In this document: positions 33,971 to 46,410 of the stretch, piece after piece
Layout: every line of letters begins with the position of its first letter
How positions within the stretch are numbered: the first letter of the stretch is position 1
Source: Pleurodeles waltl
Lineage: Eukaryota; Chordata; Amphibia; Caudata; Salamandridae
Assembly: GCF_031143425.1 (NCBI RefSeq)
Contig: NC_090446.1
Location: 1,019,113,066-1,019,177,065 of the forward strand
Reading direction: 5' to 3'
DNA length: 64,000 nucleotides
Position numbers and translations under genes: made by a program
The notes under the pieces: model-generated
Databases searched by the model: none
Told to the model about the DNA's origin: nothing
The model's input: only the letters and a program-made list of their open reading frames with translations

Positions 33971-34974
33971 GTGTTGGAGCTGCGGCACAAAAGTGATGCA
34001 ACAATGATGAAAAATCACAGTATATCTGGGCTTAAATGTAGACATAGATGCAGAATTTCAATTAAATAAATAAAACTCATGAAATTTTATAGAGCACTTT
34101 GCAAATTTATTGTCACTTTATTGAGCTATTTTTGATATTTTCACATGGAAGAAGGAGGAGAAAGCGTAGCAGCAAAATGGTCCTCGAATGGATGGTCTTT
34201 GATGATGGTGGTACAAGACCTGTGCTTGTACCAAGAACAAAAGTATTTTTTCCTTTATTCATTTTTCTGCCATACCTACCGAAAGTATAGCTCCTCAGAC
34301 AATATCATTATTTTGATTACTTATTTTGTGGGATGGAGAAAGGTTTAGAAGTAAAGTGGTAAACTTATTTTTAATTTTATTCGTAGCTCATTATCTTGTC
34401 CACTTATTTGTTAATTTATTTGATAGCAATGGGGTAAGCCACCCTTGGTGTTAAGAGCATGTCAAGCCACAGACAGAGCCCTGTGGTGAAACTCCATTGA
34501 GCATGCCCAAAGGCCGTGTGCTTTGGTGGTTAAGTGCGCACAGCAGGATGGGCGCACAGACTGTCAGAAGGCTGAAGTCCTTGGCCTATGGGGGATAGCC
34601 ACCAGCCCAGGTTAGGAGTATGGCCTGACATTACGGTACAACTGGAGGATGCAGAATTTGCCAAGGGCCAGGCACTTTAGCCAATCGTTGTTGCACACAG
34701 CTAGGTTGAGTGCAGGGCCTGTTGATAAGGCATGTGGCCTTTTAAGAATTGCAGAAGTCAATACACAGTGGGCCTTAGACATTAACAGAACATGAGTTAC
34801 AAGGCACACACTTTTATTTGTTTGCTCAGAGACATGGTTGTTTGCAGAGACACAACTTCCCTTGGTCTAGACAGATCACTGTGAAGTTGCTTTTTCAAAT
34901 TTGATGCAGCTCTTTTCAGTCTATTTCAATGAGTGTAAAATAGATGGAAATGTAGTATTGCAATATTAAAATTG
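33971..34974. other. Unassigned interval
   Basis: No gene or clear repeat structure is visible. Confidence 0.4.
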
Positions 34975-35690
34975 CTCCCTGTTAGTTTTACAGAAGGCAA
35001 GGTACACTTTTAAAAACAAATACCTGACACTGCCTGGAAACATCAAAAACTGCCATAATAAAACATAGAGGCGTGAATGCTGACTACATGAATTAGTCCT
35101 CAAACATCATCACTTTTTCCACCCACTTCACAAATTAAATTAATCTTGAGAAAGCTTAGCCCTATTATAATATCAGAAAATAATGGATCTGAGCATATCA
35201 TCTGGTGGAAGCATCCATCTTTATCGCCCTTCAGCTTTACATCTACAGTCAATAATAGGGGAGGATTTCTAATCAGACAGAATATTCTCTACATCAACCC
35301 ATTAGGTATTCAAAATAATACATATTACTGTTGTTCCTTGTTAGTTTTACAGAAGGCCAGGTACACCTTTTTGAAAACTACCTGAAACTGCCTGGAAACA
35401 TCCAAAACTGCTATTATAAAAAATATGGGCAAGAATGCCCACTGCATAAATTAATCCTCAAACCTCAATACTTTTTGCACCTGATTCACAAATGAGATTA
35501 ATTTTGACAAAGCTTAGCTCTATCTTAATATCAGAAAAAATGGATCTGAGCATATCATCTGGCGTGAGCATCCAACTTTATCGCCCTCAACTTTACATCT
35601 ACAGTCAATGGTAAGGGAGGAGTTCTAATCAGACAGAATATTCTCTACACCCCCCCATATGGTATTAAAAATAATATACATATGTCAAAC
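34975..35690 (+). repeat. Tandem duplication, two units of about 360 bp
   Basis: Units 34975-35333 and 35334-35690 align along their whole length, from TTAGTTTTACAGAAGGC through ACTGCCTGGAAACATC, GGATCTGAGCATATCATCTG and ACATCTACAGTCAAT to CAGACAGAATATTCTCTACA. The units differ by many substitutions, so the duplication is not recent. Confidence 0.85.
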
Positions 35691-36389
35691 GTGTACTCAC
35701 TTTTTTAATTCAACAATTATTTGGGTTCAGACCACATAAAAGTATTGAACATTTCAATCTGTTCTTAAACTACCCAGCTAAGAGTTCAGATACTTCCTCT
35801 GGAACTAATAAAGTTTCTTCACATGACCTCTCTCATGCCATGCTAATGACAGACCTTCTCAGTCCAGCTCTTCGTCATACCTAGAAACTAAGAGCCAACA
35901 CACATCTAGACACAACAAATTCAATAAAAAACTTTATTAGTGGCTACAGGAAACTTTTAATATCCTAATACCACTCAGAACAACAAAACTGGACAAAATA
36001 AAACAACACATTGGAGAAATATACAATTAAAAAAATAAACAACAAATTAGAAGGCTAAAATGAACTTGGCTTAAAACAAAGCGCATACAAGAAAAACTTC
36101 ACCTACGCAAGCTTCACTGAATATACCAATCAACAGTTAAAATAGCAAAAAGGTACTATTCAGACATGATTCAAAATGTGAATGTGCAAACAAAGAATTT
36201 TATAAATTTCCCACTGAATTTTGTAAACCTAAATGTACAGAAGGAACTCATCCTATTTCTCAAAAGTTTCACAGACAAACAGGCATAACATTATACAACC
36301 AAAGCAGATACATTGGACTTCTATTTAAAACAGAGGAAAAACACCATGACCAATCCATTTACAAAATCCCCTCCAAGAGTAAGTTAACT
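35691..36389. other. Unassigned interval
   Basis: A-rich sequence. It may be the upstream part of the LINE fragment that follows, but I see no readable motif. Confidence 0.35.
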
Positions 36390-36990
36390 CAGCCTATGCA
36401 TTCCTTCATTGATCAGTGAGCCATTGATCAGTGGATGACATGAAGCCACCTTAAACTGAATGCTTCCAAAACAGAAATACTCACAATTGGTGAGTGGAAA
36501 AATAACGACCCACTCTGCACCTTGCCTGATGATCTGAGACCACCTCCTAAAGTATCTACGGAAGTAAGAAACCTTTCAATTACCATATACTCCAAGTTAA
36601 CTACGAATGCCCAAGTGGACAAATTAGCAAGACAAGCTTCAACACCATGAAAACTCTGCAACGCATCTTACCCCACCTGGGATATCCATGCAAGGTCCAG
36701 GCTATTATCTCTCTTGTACTATCTAAACGTAATTATACCAATGGCCTCTACCATAGATTATCCTTATCAACTATGAAAAGCCTACAACAAATCCAGAACT
36801 CTGCTGCTAGACTACTCCTACATGTAAAGCCACAAGTCCACATCTCTGCTGCTTTGGGACCCTACATTGGTTACCGGTTGCCAGAGGGTCCCCCTTCAAG
36901 CTGCTTTGCAATCCCCACAAAGCAATACATGGAACAGACCTATTTTCATCAGTAGTAAAATCACCAAATTCATTCCACACAGCTTGCATC
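36390..36990 (+). pseudogene. CR1/L2-type LINE reverse transcriptase C-terminal fragment
   Basis: Frames on the + strand read HLKLNASKTEILTIG, the segment that follows the RT catalytic motif in CR1/L2-clade elements. Downstream they read MKSLQQIQNSAARLLLHVK, corresponding to the LQLVQNAAARL motif, then HISAALG and GYRLPEGPP (HITPxLxxLHWLPV-type). Frameshifts and stops break the frame. Only the last third of the RT protein is present. Confidence 0.75.
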
Positions 36991-36999
36991 CTGTAAGCA

Positions 37000-37140
37000 G
37001 GGAGCTACTTTAAATAGCAGCTCCCTACTTGCGGGAGCAATGTTTTGATTACAGGTCCCACTTGTTAAAAGCAGAACTATGTTTGCTTTTGCTTGGCAGG
37101 AGATGTTAGCTCTGGGCAAGCAAAAGCAAACAGCTAACTC
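37000..37140. repeat. Hairpin-rich leader of the G-rich minisatellite repeat (copy 1)
   Basis: GGGAGCTACTTTAAATAGCAGCTCCC (37001-37026) forms an inverted repeat around TTTAAAT. TTTGCTTTTGCTTG and CAAGCAAAAGCAAA (37081-37130) form another. A related leader precedes the second copy (41400-41620). Confidence 0.65.
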
Positions 37141-37149
37141 CTAAGGGTT

Positions 37150-37860
37150 TGGCACCTTGGAGGTAGCAGGAGCCAGCCCTGGGGGTGGCTGTATCCGGGG
37201 CCATCTATGGTTCCAAGAGGAGGGCCACATGGCCCCTTCAATCTTTTGATTTTTATCCTGGGGAGGTGGAGGATCCCCATCATCAGGATTCCATGATGGA
37301 CACCCTTCGTTTATGCAGAATTTGTAGACCTGAGGAGGTGGCGGCCCTTGGGGTCCAGGGAAGGACCGCAGGATCCCCTTATTAGTTATTTTTGTATGTT
37401 GCCCCAGGGAGGTGGTGGTCTCTGGGTTGTGGAGGGGCAATGTACCCCCCCACCAATTTCTAGATTATAGCTCCAGAGAGGTGGCAGTCCCTGGGGCCAG
37501 GGGCTGCTCTGCCCCTGTATACTTCATCAGGTGCATGACCCCCCACATACTTTACAAACATGAACCCGGGAGGTGTTGGTCCTGCGGCCACGGAGGTGTC
37601 CGCAGATACCCCCCATTATATTATTATTAAGTAAGCCCTGTGGAGATGGTGGTCCCTGGGGCACTGGGGCCGCGCAGCCCCCACATTTTTATAGTGCATA
37701 GTCCCGTGAGGTGTTGGTTCCAAGGGCTTCCACAAGCCCTAGGAGGGATTCCCCAGGTGCCCCTCTCCTATTTTGCCTGCAATGCGCCTGGGGATCTGGC
37801 CCACCGGGTTGGAATAATTGGAAGAAGCCAGGGGAACTGCACTTGTTTTTATTTTAATAA
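37150..37860 (+). repeat. G-rich degenerate minisatellite, copy 1 (unit about 70-75 bp)
   Basis: The repeated core is like CCCAGGGAGGTGGTGGTCCC followed by TGGGGC...GGGG and CCCCCCACATT, occurring about nine times with many substitutions. The same unit is present at 41640-42420 and 48680-49280. Confidence 0.75.
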
Positions 37861-37917
37861 TGGTGAAATTTGCGGATCTGCCCCAATTTTGGGCATGTTT
37901 TAAAAACAATATATATA

Positions 37918-40740
37918 TTAGACATGACAGCCTTAGGGTAGTTTTTCCCTAACTTTTTGCCTACCTCCCTCCATTCTTCTGATCTTTTTTTTTGCTGGTT
38001 TTAGGACACTTTACAACTGCTGATCAGTGCTGAAGTGCTTGTGCTCTCTCCCCTAAACACAGTAACTTTGGCTTCTACACAATTGGCATATTTAATTTAA
38101 CTATAAGCTCCCAGTAAAGTGCAATATATGTGCCCAGGGCCTGTAAATTAACTGCTACTAGTGGGCCTTCAGCACTGATTGTGCCACCCACAGAAGTAGC
38201 TCCTTAACCATGTCTCAGCCCTGTCATTGCAAGGCCAGTGTGTGCAGTTTCAATGCCACTTCAACTTGGCAGTTAAAACTACTTGCCAAGTCTTTAACTC
38301 CCCTTTTATTACATATAGGTCACCTCTAAGGTAGGCCCTAGGTAGCCCATAGGGCAGGGTGCTATGTAGGAAAAAAAAGCAGGACATGTGCTTACAAGTT
38401 TTACATATCCTGGTATTGAAAAACACCCAAAGCCGTTCTTCAGTAATGTGAAGCCTACTCCTCTCACAAGCCAGCATTAAAAATTCCCTTATATACTTAT
38501 ATACTTTTAAGTGGTAATTTCTGATCTGAAATGAGTGGCATTGGCATGTTTTGTATGGTTGGAACGGTAGTGGGTCATCCTGCTTCCTGATGAAGTTGGA
38601 TTTAACATTACTCTTTTAGAAATGCCACTTTCAGAAAGTAGGCATTTCTCTGCACTTACTACTCTCTGTGCCTTACAGCCTGTCTCCAATCCACGCCAGG
38701 TTTGCGCTGTTTGACAGCTCCCCTTGTGCATTCCACCATGACAGCCAAATACACAGGACACTTACCTGCATTCATCTGCATACTGATGAGTCTTCCCGGA
38801 CAGAAAGGGTGGAGGAGCTCTCCCTTCCACTTCAAAGGCTAGTGGCATGACCCCACACAAAGGACTGATAACCCCCACAGAGCTCTTGGCAGACAGGACT
38901 GGGTTGAAAGTGGAACTGGTGTACTTTAAAACCACTCTTTGAAGTTTCCCCCACTTCAAAGGCACATTTGGGTACATTTACTGGGTCTGTGACACTTATG
39001 GACCTAGGACTCTGTCAGGTGCTGTCCAAAGGATTTACCTGGGCTGCTTTTCTAGAAGGGCTGCTCTCCTGCTTGTTGCCCTGCTGCCTACTGCTGTCTG
39101 ACTGTGCTGGAAGGACTTTGCCTTCCCCCATAAGTGATCTCCAATGGCTTATCAACTTGTCTCCTGTTAAGCCATCAAAGACTTCACCTAGGGAAGTGTA
39201 GCATGGCACAAGAGTTGCGGTTGCCAGGGACGGCCTTAGAGTGCCCCAGGGGAACTCACAGGCGTAACCTTCCTCACTGGCTCTCAGAGTGTGATAACTT
39301 CATGAGGGATCACGTTGTCCAGAGCGGAAAAGAGGAAGAAGAGGAGAAACCACAAAACGGGGTAGAAGGGGACAAGAAGAACAAGAAGAACAAGAAGAAG
39401 GGGAACAGAGGAAGAAGACTGGTGGGAAGAAAGTAAGCGGGATGCCAGAAGGGAGTCGGAAGACCAAACGGAAGACAGAAGAGGCTCTAGGGAGACGACA
39501 CCAGATCCAGAGTGCAGCCTCGGGGAAAGGCGACCCAAGAGAGACAGAGAGAAGGAGGTAAGCGGAGAAGCCAGCCATATTCCCGGAGGAACGTGGCTCC
39601 CACCTGTACGGAACCGCTTTGGCGGTCCTAGATTAGGGTTTAGCAGGAAGGTGGGGGAGGAGCATGGGATGTAAAAGGAGTAAGGAAACAGCAGCGCATG
39701 GCACAGACTGCGAATAGGTATAATGTCACTGGAGTGAAGGTCCTGTTGTCAGCTGGTCCCTTGGTTTTCTTTTGATTTTGTAATTCTGTTTATTTTGTCA
39801 CCTCGCACACGGGTAAAGACGCATGAAAAATAGAAGCAATACAATAACTAACTAAAAGACGTGACAGACAATCGAGTAAGCAGAGTAAGGATGAACACGT
39901 ACTAAATCCACTATCTCCAAAAGTAAACAAGCTTTACTACGAGCACAGGGAAGGGACAGAGTGTGAAACACGAAGGTAGCACAAAGAAGGCAAAAGAAGA
40001 AGAGAAATTAACTTACAAAACAAATAATTATCTAATATAGGCCTCATACATGTTTCTTTTTTCTTTCTCTCTCTCTCTCTGACTTTGTGGGAGCATTCCC
40101 TGGTGCCACTACAACTACCCTGTGAAGAGAGGAAAAGAATAAACATGAACAAGGGAGAAGGACAACGAGAAGGGAAAAAAAAGAAAGAAGAAAAACCCAC
40201 TGGAATTGTTTCATACTAACTTACTGAATACTTTCCCTCTTATATGAAAAAAATAAAACAAACAGTAACTTGTTTCAACATAACCAGTGTAGAGTCCTAT
40301 TTGGAGTACCCTCACCAGATCTTAAATAACCCTACATATTACTAACCTGTCACAGGGAGAAAATCCACAGCGCCGGAAAAATCAACACATTGCCTACCGA
40401 ATCTACACATCGGCTGTCTTGTGGCTGAAAAACCTATGCAGCACCTGCAGAATCAAAGCAGCACCTGTTTCATCATCACAGCATGTTTGGATTTTCCACG
40501 CATCGTCCCTGGTGTCAATTTGTCACAGCACCGCAGTAAGCAACCAAGGCTGTGTGACCAGAAATGAACACACTCCTTAGTTAAGCCTGCCTGCTTTTTG
40601 CCAAGCTAACAGAGTGTGAGCACAGGATAATTTAGGTTGTGTTGTGGCTTACCCTGACTAGGATTGTGGTACCCACTTGGATAGGGTGCATACCTCTACC
40701 AACTAGAGACCCAATTTCTAATAAAGTACTTTTAAGCCTT
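37918..40740 (+). repeat. LTR-like dispersed repeat, interrupted
   Basis: 37918-39200 aligns with 58679-59500. Both read CAGCCTTAGG, TTTTGCCT, then TGCTGATCAGTGCT (TGCTAACCAGTGCT in the other copy), ATTGTGCCACCCAC and TCCCATAGGGCAGGGTGC. The end part at about 40580-40720 corresponds to 60290-60420. The middle (about 39200-40360) is not shared and looks like an insertion: A/G-rich at 39310-39430, with a GGAACGTGGCTCC stretch. No coding domain is seen. A TG...CA-type LTR is likely but the exact ends are uncertain. Confidence 0.5.
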
Positions 40741-41399
40741 GGGGAGGTGTCCATGAGGGACCACTGCACCAAGGCTAAGGGGGTGGTGTATGTCCACTTC
40801 GTTTTATTTTAATCTTTCATTTTTGATTTTATATATCAGCAAGAAATTTATCATAAATACACTCCTGACAACGCAGGTTCCATTACCTTTAGATAATATA
40901 TAGTGCAAACAAATCATCTTCAGCTTAATAAACATGGTAAGCAGACAAACCACAACAGTGACACTGTCAACTACATAAAATACAAATACATCCATAGTAT
41001 CCTCTTTTGGAATTGTATAATTAAATCTGAGGCTCTAAAAGACAAAATAATGTAACCAAGCCATTTTTTGATGGTCACTTCCTATTTTATCACTGACATA
41101 TGATCCATTGCGGCATGCTCATATACATAAATGAGTTAATAACATTCATTTGAACCTGACAGCATAAGACCTTGACCATTTGGCCAGAAGTGACTCTGTT
41201 CTGCTCTATATTCAAATGTAACTACAGCAAATGTAACAAACATCTTGCTAGTTCGATGCTTTGAAGTAATTGCATGGAGAGGCCACTGCAATGACAATCT
41301 CTCTCTTCCATCCCATTATAGAAGGAAGAGAGAGTGACAGGACTGTGGGGGAGCCTCAAGTTCCCTGCAGTCCTAGCCAGCTCCTCATGTCCTGTAGGA
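40741..41399. other. Unassigned interval
   Basis: AT-rich, with no supported gene or repeat boundary. Confidence 0.4.
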
Positions 41400-42480
41400 G
41401 CTAGCATTGCTCCCACAGGCAGGGGGCTGCTTTAAATAGTAGCTCCCTGCTTGCAGGAGCAATGTTTTCATCTGTTTCTCTGCATGCAGGGAAACAGAGG
41501 AAAACTTCACTTTCTGCAAGTCAGAGCTTTTTGACAGCTCTCACCTGCAGAAAGTGAAGTATTTGCTCTGACCTAGTGGGAGCTGTCAAAGCTCCCACCA
41601 AGACAGAGCAAACAGCTTTGTCCCAGGGGTGGGCACCATGGGACATGGCAGGAGCTGGCCTGGGAGGTGGCGATCCCCAGGACCATCAGAGGGTCTGTGC
41701 GTCCCCCCCAACAAAATTAGCCCCAGGGAGGGGATGTCCCTGGGGCATGGGGGTCCGAAACAGACCCCCTTCATTGTTTTATTAAAGCCCAAGGGGTGGT
41801 GGTCCCCTGGGCTGTGGGGGACCAGGCGGCCCCCCACATTAGCTTTGTTAAAGTCCCAGGGGTGGCGGTCCTTGGGGCTGCAGGGCAGCCTGGTGGCCCA
41901 CATGTTTTATTTGTTTGAAGCCCCAGGGCGGTGGTGGTCCTTGGGCTGCAGGGTTGGGGGCCTGGATGGATCCACTGCATTTAATTTACTTGAAACTTCG
42001 GGGTAGTGGTGGTCGCCCGGGCAGTGGGCCAAAATGGACCCCCCTCATTGTTTTATTTTAGCCCTGGGGAGGTGGTGGTGGTTCCTGGGGCTTTGAGTGG
42101 GCTGTGTGGCCCTCTGCATCACATTTGATTGAAGCTCTGATGAGGTGGCAGTCCCTGAGGCAGTGAGGATGCCACACGTCTCCCACGCTTTCCATATTTA
42201 TTTTATCCTGGGGAGGTGGCAGTCTCCTGAGCTCTGGGGGAGGCCATAGGGCCTCCCCCATTTTAAAGTAAACGTTTGCCCCAGGCACATGGTGGTGGGA
42301 CGTAGTGGTTCCCGGGGGCGGGGGAGCTGCACAGCCCCCTGCATTTTAATTACTGATCACTCTGGAGTTAATGGAGGCCCTGGGTGGCGAGCCCCCCTCT
42401 TTTAATTAAAAGCCCCCCCACCTCAGAGACCTGGCCCACCCGGGGGCTACTTAATTTAGAGAAAAGGGCAGGAGACTGCA
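41400..42480 (+). repeat. G-rich minisatellite repeat, copy 2, with hairpin leader
   Basis: The leader 41400-41620 holds AGCATTGCTCC...GGAGCAATG and CACTTTCTGCA...TGCAGAAAGTG inverted pairs. From 41640 about eleven units of roughly 70 bp follow (CCCAGGGGTGGTGGTCCC-type). The region downstream (42640-43120) is shared with 49300-49740 and 50600-51010. Confidence 0.75.
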
Positions 42481-42639
42481 CCTTTAAAAATAAAAAATAG
42501 GTCAGAAAATCCATAGATTTTTTGACATTTTAAAAAAACATGCTTTTTCCCTCTGGTACCCCAACACCACAGCTAAGGGGTTCGGGGGGTCCCTACCCTG
42601 GCCCCCTTTCTTTTTTTCACTTTTTTTTCTGAGACTTGG

Positions 42640-43120
42640 CTGAAGCTGAGTCCCAAGATGGCTGCCAACACTTCCTGTTAGAAGGGCTGTCAGCCAATCA
42701 GATATCTTCATGGGGACAGTCCGATCCGCGGAGAATCCATGTCCCTGTATACCTACTTCACTACCATACGGATTAACACCAAATAACAAAAAGTGTGCTT
42801 TCAGGACCAAAATCTACTTTTTTTTTTCAAATGTGGTATAATTCTGTTCTGGGGCTCGGGCTATAGTTGAGTTAAAAATTTTGAAAAATCCATTGATATA
42901 GAATGGGGAAAAGTGTTTGGACTTCCTTTTTCTCTGCCCCTGCTATACGGACCACCCCAAAACTTTCAACACAACAGCTGCATTGGAAAGTTTTGGGGTA
43001 GTCTAGTGGGGGTTGACATAAAAGGGAGGTCCCAAAACAGCACAAAACATAAAATCCCCAAATTTGTCAGGAAGCTAGATCTTGGTTCACAGATTGTGCT
43101 TTTTGTGATTTGATGTAAAT
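42640..43120 (+). repeat. Dispersed repeat downstream of the minisatellite
   Basis: It shares GCCAATCAGAT, ATAACAAAAAG, GGACCAAAATCTAC and the AAAACTTTCAA segments, in the same order, with 49300-49740 and 50600-51010. It is present inverted at about 51130-51480. Confidence 0.7.
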
Positions 43121-43238
43121 CCATTCAGTAGTTTTTGAGAAATTAAGGGCCAAATATAATTGTATATTTGGCCGGCTGGGCTCCCGAGAGTCCTGCAAGC
43201 CTCTAGTGAGAGCATCAATTTAAAAATAGAGGCCTGTG

Positions 43239-43383
43239 ATTGGTCAAGAAGTATGTTTTTCCCGTGAACCTTCATGCTCTTGTGAGGCTTGTGAGCACTC
43301 TGATTGGCTGGCTGTTGGAATGTTAGAAACAAAATGGTAGCCATCACCGTTTACTGTGAAATGAAGTAAAAAAGCTATATAAG
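43239..43383 (+). promoter_or_regulatory. Possible Pol II promoter-like cluster
   Basis: Two inverted CCAAT boxes (ATTGG at 43239-43243 and 43303-43307) lie upstream of a TATATAAG at 43376-43383. Spacing of about 70 and 135 bp is plausible for a promoter, but no downstream gene was found. It may belong to a repeat. Confidence 0.25.
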
Positions 43384-43834
43384 GGGGCAGCAGAAATGTA
43401 TCTTCCCCCTAAATGTAGGGAGGAGGTACCTAAAAAAAAAAATGTATATAGTTTTTTAACTAATTTTGTATGATTTTGTGGGACTTTTGTGGGATTGTGA
43501 ATAGTAAAAAGGGACAGATGAGTTCTGAATACTCTCCATTAGTAGGAATGCAAATTGTGGGCATTGTTTTTGAGAGGAAGTGTGTGAGAGATAGGTACTG
43601 TGATGAGTAGATGGTCGATTCCTATTTTCCCAAAAAGTTACGATCTCACAGGACTTTTGTGGGACCATTAACAAAAGAAAGGAGTAGGTGATCTTTGAAT
43701 ATACTGTAGTATGCTTACTTGCTACTGTAGGAAGGAGTGTTACTGGAGATGGTGTTTGTCAGAGTGTACTATTTATGCCCATCGGCTTTGTAAGAGTTGT
43801 GAATAGGGTATAGCCACTTCCCTCAATCTACTTT

Positions 43835-44208
43835 GCACATCCATTATCAGAGAGAGGGGTGTTAGCAGGGAGGACAGTCCCTGGACAGAGCATACTATGA
43901 ACAACTGTCATCCAAGAGAGAGGTCTCAGGAGAGAGACCAGTCTCTCCACACACCCAACGAAACACGCTCGTCATCTGAGACAGAGCTGTGTCCATGAAC
44001 ACAGCCTAATAGGTACACCTGTCATTTGAGAGAGATGTCTAGCAGGAAAGGCTAGTACATGTACATGACTCACTATGCACAGCCATCATCTGAGACAGAG
44101 GTCTTACAGAAGAGGCTAATCCATGTTTACACCATACTATGCACAACTGTCATATGCGACAGCAGTCTCACTGGCGAGGGTAAGTCTTTCTCCACACAGC
44201 CTACCACA
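43835..44208 (+). repeat. Minisatellite, about six units of roughly 64 bp
   Basis: The units begin GCACAACTGTCAT or similar, continue GAGACAGAGGTCT, then CAGGAGAGGCTAGTCC-like sequence, and end CATACTAT. One unit is shortened (about 43967-44010). The units are diverged. Confidence 0.75.
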
Positions 44209-44989
44209 CAGTCTTGCAAAATCATGTGGGTAAGTAATAAAGAGGGTCAAGGCTTAATCAATAGGTACCATTTTTATTACATGGTTGAAGAAATGCAGTG
44301 ATTTGGCTGGGTGCAGAAACAGAGATTGTTCACATTTTTCTTGGTGATTTGGAGGAGGAGACCTGTTTGCGTTGAGCTCAACAGAAGTGACTGACGTGAC
44401 TGAATTTGGAAAAGAGACAGACTGGTGTCTTCAGCTGTTTATAAGAAACTGCTCTAAGTTCAGGTAATAAATGCTAACATAGGTTATCATAGCTCTCAAA
44501 TGTTGCAACATCCCAGTGGTACCCATGGAATATTGCTTGTTCTGGTTGCCCCTACTGAACTCTTCTTTTTCCATATCTTACAAATTACATATTTGGCAGA
44601 TACTTTCTTCCCACCAGGGCTCATCTGAAAGAATTGCCAGACCAAGGACCCCTTGGGTGGCTGACTTGCAGGAACAGGCGTAGGGTTCTCATCTGAAATC
44701 AGATGATGACATTCTGATCACAGAAAGTCAGGAAAGACAGAGAGGTAGCCAAAATGAAGTAATCACAGAAAACCCAATAGGCAAATAATGCAAGAAGGAA
44801 GGAATCTTTCTCTGCTGAAGAAAGACATCCATATGAACCAATCTAAACCCTTCATTGGTCTTTACTCTCCTGGGTATCTCACAGGTGTCTTTCAAGAGAC
44901 CCACATTTCTTAATATCCTAAATGCACCAATATATCAACTGTTTTCTACTGTAAACAACACTTGTCATGTCTTACTTTCTTCAGAACTG
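44209..44989. other. Unassigned interval
   Basis: No gene or element ends are recognised. Confidence 0.4.
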
Positions 44990-46410
44990 CAACCACTCCA
45001 CTGTACTATATGTAGTTCCACTGTATGCTACTCCACTCTATGCCAGTGCACTGAACCTCACTATAATGTACTCCTCTCCACTGTATGCACTCTACACTAC
45101 TCCACTGTATTATATTACACTCTACTTCATTGCCACTCCACTCTACAGTACTCCTCTCTACCCTATTCTACTATAAGCCACTCGATTACTCCATTACACA
45201 GGACAACAATCCACTATATGGTATTCCACTCTACGCCACTCCAATGTACCCTATTCCCTTTTATCCCACTCCATTATAAAGTATTCCACTTTATCCGACT
45301 ACAATCTACATCACTGAACTCTACCTTATTTGACTCTATGCAACTCCACTGTACCCCACTTCACTGTATGTTGTTACAGTGAAAGCTATTCCACTGTATC
45401 CTCCTCTACATCACTCTATGCCACTGCACTTTATGCCACTTCACTGTATACTATTCCAATGTATGCCACTGCAGTGTACGCCACTCCACTGCAAGGTTGG
45501 TACTATACTCTATGCCACTTACCTATACCTTATTCAACTCTATGCCACTCCACTGTACCCCACTCCACTATACACTACTCCACTGTACACTTTTACAGTG
45601 AAAGCTACTCACTTTACCCTACTTCACTCTATGCCACTCCATACCACTGCAATGTACTCCACTCCACTATATACTATTCCCATGTATGCAACAGCAGTGT
45701 ACGCAACTCCACTGTAGGCTTCCTACCACACTGTATGCCACAGAGCTCTACCTTATTCGACTCTGTGCCACTCCACTATACTCCACTCCACTGTACACTA
45801 CTCCACTGAATGCTATTACAGGGTAAGCTACTACATTGTACCCTACTTCTCTCTACACCACTCCACCCTATTTCACTCAATCCCACTCCACTGTATACTT
45901 TTGCAGTGTACACCACTGGCCTCTCCACCAATCCAATGTTAGCTACTGCACTGTACTCTATTTAACTGTATGGTAGTCTACTGTACCCTATTCCATAGTT
46001 TGGCAGTTCACTCTTCACCACTCTCCCTTATGCCACTCCACTGTATGCTAGTCTGCTGTATGACACTCCAACGTTCCTAATCCACTCTACGCCTATACAG
46101 TCTATTCCACTCTACAGTATGCTAGTATACTGTACCTCACTCCACTGTACACTGCTTCACTCTACACCACTATACTCTACAGCAACTCCACTGTATGATA
46201 TGCCACTCTACATCACTCCACTCAGTGCCACACCACTGTATGGTACTCCAGTCTACAACACTTTACTCTATGCTGTTCCACTGTCCATGACCCTACTCCA
46301 CTCTGTTAATCGACTATATGCCACTTTATTATATGCGACTCCAATGTACGGCAAAACGCTGTATTCTGTTCCCCTGTATGCCACTTCACTGTACTCTACT
46401 GGATTCCCCA
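44990..46410 (+). repeat. Satellite array with 15-bp period, about 1.4 kb
   Basis: The unit is like ACTCCACTGTATGCC, itself made of ACTCC and TATGC sub-motifs, with about 90 diverged copies. Because the period is a multiple of three, frames stay open for up to 175 codons and give pentapeptide strings such as ATPLY. I treat these frames as non-coding. Confidence 0.92.

Noticed and set aside
35130..35700. A two-unit direct repeat considered as the start of a CRISPR-like array
   Set aside because: The units are 360 bp and diverged, with no short identical repeats or spacers, and the genome is eukaryotic.
39300..39440. Lys/Glu-rich open frame
   Set aside because: It comes from a GAA/AAG-rich purine run; no domain follows.
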